Part shown: piece after piece, positions 43,900 through 52,581 of the stretch
How positions within the stretch are numbered: position 1 is the stretch's first letter
Layout of the letters: the number at the start of each line of letters is the position of its first letter
Origin: Burkholderia sp052045245
GTDB taxonomy: Bacteria > Pseudomonadota > Gammaproteobacteria > Burkholderiales > Burkholderiaceae
Direction: 5' to 3'
Length of the DNA stretch: 64,000 bases
Assembly (NCBI RefSeq): GCF_052045245.1
Contig: NZ_JBQEON010000018.1
Span: 75,488-139,487 of the forward strand
The notes under the pieces: generated by a model
What the model was told of the DNA's origin: nothing
The model's database searches: none
Seen by the model: the letters and a program-made list of their open reading frames with translations, nothing else
Made by a program: the position numbers and the translations under genes

Positions 43900-44315
43900 A
43901 TGCGATCCGGCAGCGCATGCTGGTGTGACGGGCCGCGGGCGGCGATAGCGAGACAGCGTCGGCCGCCGCCGTGGCGGGCTGCACGCCAATGCTGAAACTG
44001 TCGTCATCCGGCCCGCAAACCCGCGTCCGCCAATGCCAACGCCAACGCCAATGCCAATGCCAACGCCGGCGCCGGGTTTGCCGATCCGGCCCAGGACGCG
44101 CCATCCACCCGACCGAAAAAACCAAACGACCGTTTGATCTCACGGCCCTGCAGCCGCGAATCCATTGTCGCGTCGCGCCCCGCGCCGCGCCGGCCCGGCC
44201 ACCGCTGTTTGGTAACGCCGCTCTAGCGCGCTATGACACACTGCACGGCATCGACGCTGGCGCCGTGCATTGGCCGCGCGCCCTCGCCGATCACGACAAG
44301 ACATGGAGACAGACG
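43900..44315. other. Intergenic region with a hexamer repeat
   Basis: No gene is supported. It contains the GCCAAY repeat at 44029-44064. It may be the decayed remainder of the phosphatase locus. Confidence 0.4.
44029..44064. repeat. Tandem hexamer repeat GCCAAY x6
   Basis: Six adjacent units of GCCAAT or GCCAAC, with GCCGGC following. Such arrays can slip during replication. It lies outside any supported gene, upstream of the lipoprotein at 44316. Confidence 0.85.
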
Positions 44316-46526
44316 ATGCGGAATGCGGTCCGGCGCGGCCATCGCACGCCTTTGGCAATGTTCGACTGGATGTCCGGCCCGCAACGCGCGGCCGCCCCGG
44401 TTTCCTACGGCATCTCCCGTGCACTCGGCTGCGGCGCGCTGGGGCTCGCGCTGCTCTGCACCGGCTGCGCGGAATCGGCCGCGCAGCGCGACGGCAATGC
44501 GTCGATCGCCTCGACGAAGATCGAGCGCACCAAAGCCGAACGCCTCGCCCACGAGCAACAGATCGCCCGTACCGTGCCGTCGCTCGCATCGATCAGTCTG
44601 ACGCAGCCGCGCCCGTTCACGCTGCGCGACTCGGGCCAGAACGGCGCGATGACGTTTCTGCGCGACGTCGATTTCCGCATCGTCAACAACCTCGGCTTCT
44701 TCATCCATCAACTGTCCGCGACACTGGTGCCGACGCAAACCGGCGCGCCGATCGTGTTCGACGATCCGACGAGCTTCGAGATCGACGTGCACGAAGGCAG
44801 GGTCACACTCGACAACGCGAAGCTGACCGCGCTCTTCAACACCTACATCTTCGGCTACCGCAATGCGCCGCTGCGCAAGCTCGCGGTCTCGGCCGGCGAC
44901 GGCGTGATCCATCTGCAAGGCGAGATGCAGCGCGACGGCTGGGTACCGTTCTCGCTGACCGGCTCGCTCGCGATCCGTGACGGCAGCCAGCTCGTGTTCC
45001 ACCCGACCGGCGTGCGCGTGTCGGGAATCAATGCGGAGCCGGTGATGCGTGCGGCCAACGTGAAGATGGCCGATCTGCTGAAGGTCGAGACACCGATCGC
45101 ACGGCTCGCCGGCGACGACCTCGTGATGTCGGTCGACAAGCTGATGCCGCCGCCGCGGCTGAAAATCCGGATCACCGCGCTGCGCGTGACGCCGGCCGGC
45201 CTCGACCTGACGCTCGACGACGGCTCGCATGCCGGCTTCGCGCTGCCGCCGAACGCACCGCAACAGGCGATGTACATTCGCGGCGGCGACGTGAAATTCA
45301 TGCGCTCGATGCCGATGAACGCCGACATCCTGATCGGCCCCGTCGATCCGGCGAAACGCGACCAGCATTTCGTGTTCGACCTGTATCACTATCGTGATCA
45401 GGTGTCGGCCGGCTATTTCAATTTCGACGAAAGCGGCGCGATGGCGATCCGGATGCCGTCGTATGCCGGCCCGGCAAGCGGCGCCGCGCTCGGCAATGCG
45501 GCCGCTCGCCTGAACGACAGCTTCCTCGCCGCGCAGCAGAGCGCGTTGCGCGATTCGCGCCAGCACTGGGAAGCGTTTGCGCTCGCGGCCAGCGCACCGC
45601 AGCCCGGCATGCAGAAAGTCGCGATGCGGCGCGCGTCGGCCACGCCGTTCAACGAACGCCACGTGTCGAACCGCAATCCGACGATCCACCTGCACAACGT
45701 CGACTTCAACCTGTCCGGCGACATCGGCTTCCATGTCGAGGATCTCGACGTCCAGATGATCGCGAAACGGCCCGGCGAACCTGTCGACCTCGACGATCCG
45801 AACCAGTACGACATCCGCATTCTCGGCGGGACGGTCGTCGAATCGTGGAAGGCGATGTCGGCGCTCTTCAACGACTACCTGCTCGACTACGCGCCGCGCT
45901 CGCTGAACGACCTGCAATTGAGCGCGGATGGCGGGGATTTGCGGGTCCAGGGCGGCATCAAGCTCTGGAATCACGTGCCCGGCGTATGGCTGCCGACCGA
46001 CATGAAGGGCTCGCTGTCGGTGCTCGACGACCGGCACCTCGCGTTCAAGCCGTCGCAAGTGTCGGTGCTGGGCATCCCGCAAGCGAAGCTGCTGCGCTCG
46101 CTCGGCATCGAACTCGCGTCGCTGACGCCGCTGCAGCGCCGCGGCGCGGAACTGCGCGGCGACACGCTCGTGCTCGATCAGTACACCGTATTTCCGCCGC
46201 CGGTGCTGAACGGCAAGCTCGGCCATGCGACGGTCGAACGCGACGGATTGCGGCTCACGTTCCGGCGCGCCGCCGACGCGCCCGCACCGAAGCGGCCGCA
46301 GATCGACGCGCCGAGCTACATGTGGATGGAAGGTGGCGACATGAAGATGTTCAACGTGCTGGAGCTGAACGTGCGCGCGTTGATCCGGAATTCGGCCGAG
46401 GCCGGCCCGATGCGTTTCGACCTGTACGGCTACCGCAGCCAGGTCGCGCAGGGGTCGGTGCGGATGCTGCCGGATGGCACGCTGGTCGTCGACATGGGCA
46501 AGCCGAATCCACTCGCATCGCGCTGA
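44316..46526 (+). CDS. Large lipoprotein with two repeated domains, unknown function
   Basis: A 736-aa protein with GGAGAC upstream of its ATG. A hydrophobic stretch ends in the lipobox LLCTGC (Cys near residue 50). Two homologous halves follow: one with DVDFRIVNNLGFFIHQLSAT and LNAL-like segments near 115-340, and a second with NVDFNLSGDIGFHVEDLDVQ near 460-690. Both contain TSFEIDVHEGRV- or NQYDIRILGGTV-type strands and an ALFNTYIF or ALFNDYLL helix. It is probably attached to a cell-envelope membrane. Function unknown; the extended beta structure suggests a lipid- or surface-associated role. Confidence 0.8.
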   Translation: MRNAVRRGHRTPLAMFDWMSGPQRAAAPVSYGISRALGCGALGLALLCTGCAESAAQRDGNASIASTKIERTKAERLAHEQQIARTVPSLASISLTQPRPFTLRDSGQNGAMTFLRDVDFRIVNNLGFFIHQLSATLVPTQTGAPIVFDDPTSFEIDVHEGRVTLDNAKLTALFNTYIFGYRNAPLRKLAVSAGDGVIHLQGEMQRDGWVPFSLTGSLAIRDGSQLVFHPTGVRVSGINAEPVMRAANVKMADLLKVETPIARLAGDDLVMSVDKLMPPPRLKIRITALRVTPAGLDLTLDDGSHAGFALPPNAPQQAMYIRGGDVKFMRSMPMNADILIGPVDPAKRDQHFVFDLYHYRDQVSAGYFNFDESGAMAIRMPSYAGPASGAALGNAAARLNDSFLAAQQSALRDSRQHWEAFALAASAPQPGMQKVAMRRASATPFNERHVSNRNPTIHLHNVDFNLSGDIGFHVEDLDVQMIAKRPGEPVDLDDPNQYDIRILGGTVVESWKAMSALFNDYLLDYAPRSLNDLQLSADGGDLRVQGGIKLWNHVPGVWLPTDMKGSLSVLDDRHLAFKPSQVSVLGIPQAKLLRSLGIELASLTPLQRRGAELRGDTLVLDQYTVFPPPVLNGKLGHATVERDGLRLTFRRAADAPAPKRPQIDAPSYMWMEGGDMKMFNVLELNVRALIRNSAEAGPMRFDLYGYRSQVAQGSVRMLPDGTLVVDMGKPNPLASR

Positions 46527-46550
46527 CGTGCGCAGGGCGCAGGCGTGAAA

Positions 46551-46584
46551 AAGCCCGGTGGCGTTTCATTCGCCAACCGGGCTT
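46551..46584. terminator. Terminator between the lipoprotein gene and merR
   Basis: AAGCCCGGTGGCG at 46551-46563 pairs with CGCCAACCGGGCTT at 46571-46584, one mismatch bulge aside. It lies between convergent genes and may act in both directions. Confidence 0.75.
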
Positions 46585-46606
46585 GTTCCTGAATCGGGCA
46601 TCGCGC

Positions 46607-47020
46607 TCAGTCGTGTTTCAATCCGTCGATCACGTCGAGGAGTGCCTGCCGCAACGCGATCACATCGACCGTTGCGCCCGGCTTGCCCGCTGCATGCGCT
46701 TCGGCGACCGGCACTTCCGGCTCGGCCGGCTCGGCGGCAGCGCGTTCGCTGCCTGGTGAATCGAGCCGGTTGCGCGCCCCATTGATCGTGAACCCCTGTT
46801 CGTACAGCAACTCGCGAATCCGCCGGATCAGCAGGACTTCGTGGTGCTGGTAATACCGGCGATTGCCGCGCCGCTTCACCGGCCGCAACTGCGTGAACTC
46901 CTGTTCCCAGTAACGCAGCACGTGCGGCTTGACCCCGCACAGTTCGCTGACTTCGCCGATCGTGAAGTAGCGCTTCGCGGGAATCGGAGGCAAGACGACT
47001 TTCTCAACCGTAGTGGTCAT
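46607..47020 (-). CDS. MerR-family transcriptional regulator
   Basis: A 137-aa MerR protein with the N-terminal winged helix (RYFTIGEVSELCGVKPHVLR, YWEQEFTQLRP) and a helical region with RRIRELLYEQGFTINGARNR. The C-terminus is Ala/Pro/Glu-rich. It is the standard MerR gene between ihfA and tRNA-Pro in Burkholderiales; its regulon is not evident. Confidence 0.9.
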   Translation of the reverse strand: MTTTVEKVVLPPIPAKRYFTIGEVSELCGVKPHVLRYWEQEFTQLRPVKRRGNRRYYQHHEVLLIRRIRELLYEQGFTINGARNRLDSPGSERAAAEPAEPEVPVAEAHAAGKPGATVDVIALRQALLDVIDGLKHD

Positions 47021-47083
47021 CGTCGGTTAACCGTCGGTAAAGGGTGCGCGGGGGCCGCGCGGAGACGTCGGCGCGCGCGGGCG

Positions 47084-47470
47084 TTACTCCGCGCCGTTTT
47101 CGACCAGCGCCTTCAGCTTCTGGCTCGCGTGGAAGGTTACCACCCGGCGAGCCGCGATCGGAATCGCCTCGCCCGTCTTCGGATTGCGGCCCGGACGCTG
47201 CGGCTTGTCGCGCAGCTGGAAGTTGCCGAATCCCGACAGCTTGACGCTTTCACCGTTTTCGAGCGCGTCGCGGATCACTTCGAAAAACGCCTCGACCATG
47301 TCCTTCGCTTCACGCTTGTTCAGCCCGACACTGTCGAACAGCAACTCCGCCAGCTCCGCTTTCGTCAGCGTCGGCGTCTCGGCGGACGCCGGCGCCGAAG
47401 CGTCGCGGTTCATGGCACTGCGTTGCGCCGTCAGGAGGGCTTCGAATTCACTCGAGGTCATGTCGTTCAT
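47084..47470 (-). CDS. ihfA: Integration host factor alpha subunit
   Basis: A 128-aa HU/IHF protein. The core TLTKAELAELLFDSVGLNKR, SVKLSGFGNFQLRDK and PGRNPKTGEAIPIAARRVVT is typical. About 30 extra N-terminal residues precede it compared with E. coli IhfA. The start may be at 47470, or at the nearby ATGs 47478 and 47461. It follows pheT, as in most proteobacteria. Confidence 0.93.
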   Translation of the reverse strand: MNDMTSSEFEALLTAQRSAMNRDASAPASAETPTLTKAELAELLFDSVGLNKREAKDMVEAFFEVIRDALENGESVKLSGFGNFQLRDKPQRPGRNPKTGEAIPIAARRVVTFHASQKLKALVENGAE

Positions 47471-47541
47471 ATCTGCCATACAGCGCGTTAAACCAAAACT
47501 TGCGATGGGAAAAGCCACCCGCGAACGGGCGGCCCCTCTCC

Positions 47542-49971
47542 TTAGCCGCGCAGGCGGGCACCAGCACGAGCCATTCGCTCGACCAGCGTGTGGATCGCCT
47601 GATCGACGACCTCGTCCTGTAGCGTGCCAGCCGCGTCCTGCAACGTCACGCGGAAGGCAAGGCTCTTCTCGTGCGCGGCAAGACCACCGGAAGTATTTGA
47701 TTTTGCACGAAATTCGTCGAAGAGTACAACCTTCTGAACGAATCGGCAGGCGTCTTCGGCCAGCGCCTTCTTCATTTCGTCGAAAAGTGCCTGAACCTCG
47801 ACCGCCTGATCGACCACAACGGCGATATCGCGCCTTACCGGCGGGAATTTCGACACGTCGGTCGGCGCCGGCAGCGCACGTGCGATCAGCGCGTCCGCGT
47901 CGATTTCGAACATCACCGGCGCGTGCGGCAGCTCGTACTTCTGCATCAGGCGCGGATGCAGCTCGCCGATCCAGCCTGCCGCGCGGCCGTCGACTTCGAT
48001 GCGCGCGCTGCGGCCCGGATGGAGGGCCGGATGCTCGGCCTTCACGAAGCGTGCGGCGGCCGGCGCGAGCAGTGCCTCGAGATCGCCCTTCACGTCGAAG
48101 AAATCGACCGCGCGGGTCGCCACGCCCCATTGCTCGTCGACTGCCGGGCCATAGGCGAGCGCGCCGACACGCTTCGGTTGCGTGTAGCCTTCGACGGTCA
48201 GCTCGCCGGCCTTCACCGACGGATCGGCGAGGAACACACGGCCGGCCTCGAACACGCGCACGCGATCCGCGCGACGGTTCAGGTTGTGGCGCAGCACGGA
48301 GATCAGGCTGCCGAACAGCGTCGTGCGCATCACCGACAGCTGGCTCGCGATCGGGTTCAGCAGGCGGATCGGGTTGTCGTTGCCGGCGAAGTCGTGCTCC
48401 CACTCCGCATCGACGAAGCTGAAGTTGACCGTTTCAGCATAGTCGCGCGCCGCAAGCGCATGACGGATGTCGTGGATCGAACGCTGCGTCTCGTTGGTCG
48501 CGCGCATCTCGCTCGTCGCGACCGGCGGACGCGCGGGGATCCTCTCGAACCCGTAAATGCGCGCCACTTCCTCGATCAGGTCTTCTTCGATCTCGATGTC
48601 GAAGCGGTGCGACGGCGGCGTGACCAGGAATGCGTCGTCCTCGCGCTCGAACGGCAGGCGCAGGCGCGTGAAGATGTTCGCGATCTCGTCGGCGTCGATC
48701 TTCACGCCGATGATGCGGTTCGCGCGCGACACGCGCATCTTCACCGGCGGGCGCTGCGGCAGGTTCACCGCCTGGTCGTCGACCGGGCCGGCCTTGCCGC
48801 CGCAAATCTCGAGAATCAGCTGCGTGATGCGCTCGACGTGCTCGACGGTCGTCGCATAATCGACGCCGCGCTCGAAGCGATGGGCTGCATCGGTCGAGAA
48901 GTTGTACTTGCGCGCACGGCCGCGGATGCTGTCCGGCCACCAGAACGCGGCTTCCAGGTAGATGTTGGTCGTGTCGAGCGTGACGGCCGTGCTGTCGCCG
49001 CCCATGATGCCCGCGAGGCTTTCGACCTGATGGTCGTCCGCGATCACGCCGACCGTTTCGTCGAGTTCGATCGTGTTGCCGTTCAGCAGCTTCAGCGACT
49101 CCCCGCGCTTGCCCCAACGCACTTCGATGCCGCCGTGGATCTTGTCCAGGTCGAACACGTGCGACGGACGGCCAAGCTCGAACATCACGTAGTTCGAGAT
49201 GTCGACCAGCGCCGACACGCTGCGCTGGCCCGAACGCTCGAGGCGCTCGACCATCCATTGCGGCGTCTTCGCGTGCGCGTTCACGCCGCGGATCACGCGG
49301 CCCGAGAAGCGGCCGCACAGATCGGGCGCCGCGATACGCACAGGCAGCGTCTCGTCGAGCTCGACGCGCGCCGGACGAATATCGACCGGCGTCAGCGGCA
49401 CGCCGGTAATGGCGGCCGTCTCGCGTGCGATGCCGAACACCGACAGGCAGTCGGCCTTGTTCGGCGTCAGCTTGATTTCAAAGATCGTGTCGTCGAGATT
49501 GAGCGTATCGCGGATGTCCTGGCCGACCGGCGTGTCTTCCGGCAGGATCAGCAGGCCGCTGTGATCTTCGGACAGCTTCAGCTCGCGCGCCGAGCACAGC
49601 ATTCCCTGGCTCTCCACGCCGCGCAGCTTCGACAGCTTGATCGCGAACGGCGTGCCGCCCTCTTCTGCCGGCGGCAGCTCCGCGCCGACCAGCGCGACCG
49701 GCACCTTGATGCCGGGCGCCACGTTCGGTGCGCCGCACACGATATTCAGCGTCGCGCCGGTGCCGGCGTCGACCTGGCAGACATTGAGCTTGTCCGCATC
49801 CGGATGCTTGACGACTTCGAGCACGCGGCCGACGACGATCTTCGACGTCGGCGGCGCAGCCTTGCTCAGCGATTCGACTTCGAGCCCCGCCATCGTCAGC
49901 GCGTGCGACAGTTCGTCGGTCGTCAGCTGCGGGTCGACAAAGGTTCTCAACCAGGATTCAGGGAATTGCAT
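47542..49971 (-). CDS. pheT: Phenylalanyl-tRNA synthetase beta subunit
   Basis: An 809-aa protein. It has the N-terminal EMAP/tRNA-binding fold (VGRVLEVVKHPDADKLNVCQ), B3/B4 editing region, B5 domain and C-terminal FDX anticodon-binding domain (PTDVSKFPPVRRDIAVVVDQ). It pairs with PheS to charge tRNA-Phe. It lies 96 bases after pheS and before ihfA. Confidence 0.97.
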   Translation of the reverse strand: MQFPESWLRTFVDPQLTTDELSHALTMAGLEVESLSKAAPPTSKIVVGRVLEVVKHPDADKLNVCQVDAGTGATLNIVCGAPNVAPGIKVPVALVGAELPPAEEGGTPFAIKLSKLRGVESQGMLCSARELKLSEDHSGLLILPEDTPVGQDIRDTLNLDDTIFEIKLTPNKADCLSVFGIARETAAITGVPLTPVDIRPARVELDETLPVRIAAPDLCGRFSGRVIRGVNAHAKTPQWMVERLERSGQRSVSALVDISNYVMFELGRPSHVFDLDKIHGGIEVRWGKRGESLKLLNGNTIELDETVGVIADDHQVESLAGIMGGDSTAVTLDTTNIYLEAAFWWPDSIRGRARKYNFSTDAAHRFERGVDYATTVEHVERITQLILEICGGKAGPVDDQAVNLPQRPPVKMRVSRANRIIGVKIDADEIANIFTRLRLPFEREDDAFLVTPPSHRFDIEIEEDLIEEVARIYGFERIPARPPVATSEMRATNETQRSIHDIRHALAARDYAETVNFSFVDAEWEHDFAGNDNPIRLLNPIASQLSVMRTTLFGSLISVLRHNLNRRADRVRVFEAGRVFLADPSVKAGELTVEGYTQPKRVGALAYGPAVDEQWGVATRAVDFFDVKGDLEALLAPAAARFVKAEHPALHPGRSARIEVDGRAAGWIGELHPRLMQKYELPHAPVMFEIDADALIARALPAPTDVSKFPPVRRDIAVVVDQAVEVQALFDEMKKALAEDACRFVQKVVLFDEFRAKSNTSGGLAAHEKSLAFRVTLQDAAGTLQDEVVDQAIHTLVERMARAGARLRG

Positions 49972-50067
49972 GGATGTCTACGTTCGAAACAGGTTAGATC
50001 GACGCCCGGGCCCCGTCGGTTACGTCCGGCGGGGCGTGCGCGGGCACATGTCGGCGCGGCGCGTGCG

Positions 50068-51081
50068 TTATGCGAACTGGCGCAGGAAACGCAGGTCGTT
50101 CTCGAAGAACAGCCGGAGATCCTGCACGCCGTAGCGCAGCATCGTCAGGCGCTCGAGGCCGCTGCCGAACGCGAAGCCGATGTAGCGCTCGGGATCGAGG
50201 CCCATGTTGCGGATCACGGTCGGATGCACCTGCCCCGAGCCCGAGATCTCGAGCCATTTACCGGCGTTCTTGCCGTGCTCGAACATCATGTCGATCTCGG
50301 CCGACGGTTCCGTGAACGGGAAATACGACGGACGGAAGCGCACGAGGATGTCGTCGCGCTCGAAGAATTTCTTCAGGAAGTCGGTATAGACGCCCTTGAG
50401 GTCGGCAAAGCTGATGTTCTCGTCGATCCACAGCCCCTCGACCTGATTGAACATCGGCGAGTGAGTCGCATCGCTGTCGACGCGATACGTGCGGCCCGGC
50501 GCGATCACCTTGATCGGCGGACGGTTCATGCGCGCGTAACGCACCTGCATCGGGCTCGTGTGCGTGCGCAGCAGCAGCTGGCGGCCGTCGGCATCCTTGC
50601 CTTCGACGTAGAAGGTGTCCTGCATCGAACGCGCCGGATGGTTCTCCGGGCTGTTCAGCGACGTGAAGTTGTACCAGTCGGTCTCGATTTCGGGGCCGTC
50701 GGCCACGTCGAAACCGATCGAGCCGAAAATCTGTTCGACACGCTCCCACGTGCGCATCACGGGGTGCAGGCTGCCTGCACCGGCGCCGCGGCCCGGCAAC
50801 GTCACGTCGATCGCTTCGGCAGTGAGGCGCTGATTCAGCAGCGCGTCGGCGAGCGCCTGGCGACGTGCGGTCAGCGCGGCTTCAACCTGCTGCTTCGCAA
50901 CGTTGATGCGTGCGCCTTCGGTCTTGCGTGCTTCGGGATCGAGCTTGCCGAGGCCCTTGAGCAACTCGGTCAGCGCACCCGACTTGCCGAGAAATCGTGC
51001 TTTCTCGTTTTCGAGCGTGGTGATGTCGGCAGCCTGTTCGAAGGACTGCTGCGCGTCGGCGACAATCTGGTCCAGATCCAT
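50068..51081 (-). CDS. pheS: Phenylalanyl-tRNA synthetase alpha subunit
   Basis: A 337-aa class II synthetase subunit. An N-terminal coiled coil (about 1-85) is followed by the catalytic core: HPVMRTWERVEQIFGSIGFD, the motif 2 region RTHTSPMQVRYA and motif 3 GFAFGSGLERLTMLRYGVQD. The start at 51081 (MDLDQIV) is the family-typical one. A terminator-like hairpin lies in its leader. Confidence 0.97.
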   Translation of the reverse strand: MDLDQIVADAQQSFEQAADITTLENEKARFLGKSGALTELLKGLGKLDPEARKTEGARINVAKQQVEAALTARRQALADALLNQRLTAEAIDVTLPGRGAGAGSLHPVMRTWERVEQIFGSIGFDVADGPEIETDWYNFTSLNSPENHPARSMQDTFYVEGKDADGRQLLLRTHTSPMQVRYARMNRPPIKVIAPGRTYRVDSDATHSPMFNQVEGLWIDENISFADLKGVYTDFLKKFFERDDILVRFRPSYFPFTEPSAEIDMMFEHGKNAGKWLEISGSGQVHPTVIRNMGLDPERYIGFAFGSGLERLTMLRYGVQDLRLFFENDLRFLRQFA

Positions 51082-51136
51082 AGATCCCATCATTTCCAAC
51101 GTCATTTGGTCTTGGCGAGCGAATCTGCCCGCCAAA

Positions 51137-51161
51137 CAAAAAAGGGGCTCGGAAGAGCCCC
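51137..51161 (-). terminator. Terminator/attenuator in the pheST leader
   Basis: GGGGCTC at 51144-51150 and GAGCCCC at 51155-51161 form a 7-bp stem with a GGAA/TTCC loop, followed leftward by a run of Ts (As at 51138-51143 on the plus strand). It lies 56 nt before the pheS start and may end the ribosomal-protein transcript or attenuate pheST. No Phe-rich leader peptide was found. Confidence 0.78.
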
Positions 51162-51229
51162 GTTTTCGCTGCAGCGGCCGAGACTACCGGAACCTCGCTG
51201 CAACTCACCACGCAGTGCTAATTTCGCAA

Positions 51230-51589
51230 TTAGGCTGCAACGGCGGCTTTCACCTGCTTGACGATCGCAGCAAAAGCAGCCTTGTCGAACACCGCCATGT
51301 CGGCCAGGACCTTACGGTCGAGTTCGATCGAAGCCTTCTTCAGGCCGTTGATGAACACGCTGTAGGTCATGTCGTGCTGGCGAACTGCCGCGTTGATACG
51401 CGTGATCCACAGTGCGCGGAACACACGCTTCTTGTTGCGGCGATCGCGGTACGCGTACTGACCAGCGCGCATCACCGCCTGCTTGGCGATGCGGTAGACG
51501 TTATTGCGACGGCCGCGATAACCCTTGGCCAGGTTGATGATCTTCTTGTGGCGGGCCCGTGCGGTTACCCCACGTTTGACTCGAGGCAT
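51230..51589 (-). CDS. rplT: 50S ribosomal protein L20
   Basis: A 119-aa basic protein starting [20 protein letters not shown], the standard bL20 sequence. In E. coli L20 autoregulates the rpmI-rplT operon. It lies 30 bases after rpmI. Confidence 0.98.
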
Positions 51590-51619
51590 GTTTCTCTCCT
51601 TAGAGTATCAGTTGAGGGG

Positions 51620-51817
51620 TTACGCGAACGGCAGCATCGCGCGGACGGAGTTCAGATCGGAATCATGAACTGCCGTTGCGCCGCGCAGGTGACGCTTGTT
51701 CTTCGTGGTTTTCTTGGTCAGGATGTGACGCTTGAAGGCTTGACCGCGCTTGACGGTACCGCCCGGACGCACCACGAAGCGCTTTGCAGCACTCTTCTTG
51801 GTCTTCATCTTAGGCAT
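51620..51817 (-). CDS. rpmI: 50S ribosomal protein L35
   Basis: A 65-aa basic protein, [20 protein letters not shown] and on, the standard bL35 sequence. The start at 51817 gives the MPKMKTK N-terminus. It is followed by rplT. Confidence 0.97.
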
Positions 51818-52007
51818 GACGAACAACTCCAGTTTATTAGATGGCGATGGGTGTGCGGTTGGCTTGCGCCCTTGACCCGCCCTTCGAAACCCAGTCCACT
51901 TGTGTACGGCGACCCGCTTGCGCAGCCGCCGTCATTGTTGGCACGCCGCCCTGACCGGGCCACGCACCGAACCACTGTCGAACCTGCGCGCATGGCGCGC
52001 GGGCCCG

Positions 52008-52532
52008 TTACTTCTTTTTCTTCGGCGAGAGCACCATGATCATCTGGCGCCCTTCCATCTTCGGCATCTGCTCGACCTGGCCGACTTCCTCGAGATCCGT
52101 GCGCAGACGCTCAAGCATCCGCATACCGATTTCCTGGTGAGCCATTTCGCGGCCGCGGAAACGCAACGTGATCTTCGTCTTGTCGCCCTCTTCGAGGAAG
52201 CGCACGAGATTGCGGAGCTTGACGTTGTAATCCCCGTCATCGGTACCCGGGCGGAACTTGACTTCCTTCACCTGGATGACCTTCTGCTTCAGCTTCGCTT
52301 CGTGCTGCTTCTTGGACTCCTGATACTTGAACTTGCCGTAGTCCATCAGACGGCAGACCGGCGGAACCGCTTGCGGCGCGATTTCCACCAGATCGACATC
52401 CAGCTCTTCCGATTTACGGAAAGCATCAGCGAGTTTTACGATACCGAGCGGTTCGTTCTCGAGCCCGACCAGACGCACTTCCGGCGCAGTGATTTCACCG
52501 TTGATGCGATGCGACGACTTATCAGTAGCGAT
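52008..52532 (-). CDS. infC: Translation initiation factor IF-3, ATC start
   Basis: A 174-aa protein including the conserved ATDKSSHRINGEITAPEVRL N-terminus, which requires an ATC start at 52530-52532 after the ribosome binding site AGAGGAA. The first in-frame ATG or GTG lies more than 15 codons later and would remove the conserved start. Rare AUU/AUC starts on infC are the known basis of IF-3 autoregulation. The core SKKQHEAKLKQKVIQVKEVK and KITLRFRGREMAHQEIGMRM are clear. Confidence 0.95.
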   Translation of the reverse strand: MATDKSSHRINGEITAPEVRLVGLENEPLGIVKLADAFRKSEELDVDLVEIAPQAVPPVCRLMDYGKFKYQESKKQHEAKLKQKVIQVKEVKFRPGTDDGDYNVKLRNLVRFLEEGDKTKITLRFRGREMAHQEIGMRMLERLRTDLEEVGQVEQMPKMEGRQMIMVLSPKKKK

Positions 52533-52581
52533 GTTACGTTTCCTCTAAAAATTAAAAAAACGAGCCGCGCTGCCAGGGCGG

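Noticed and set aside
44029..44064. Possible CRISPR-like array
   Set aside because: Units are six bases with no spacers; it is a simple tandem repeat.
47923..51261. 1112-codon open frame on the plus strand
   Set aside because: It is a GC-driven shadow antisense to pheT and pheS, which are unmistakable on the minus strand.
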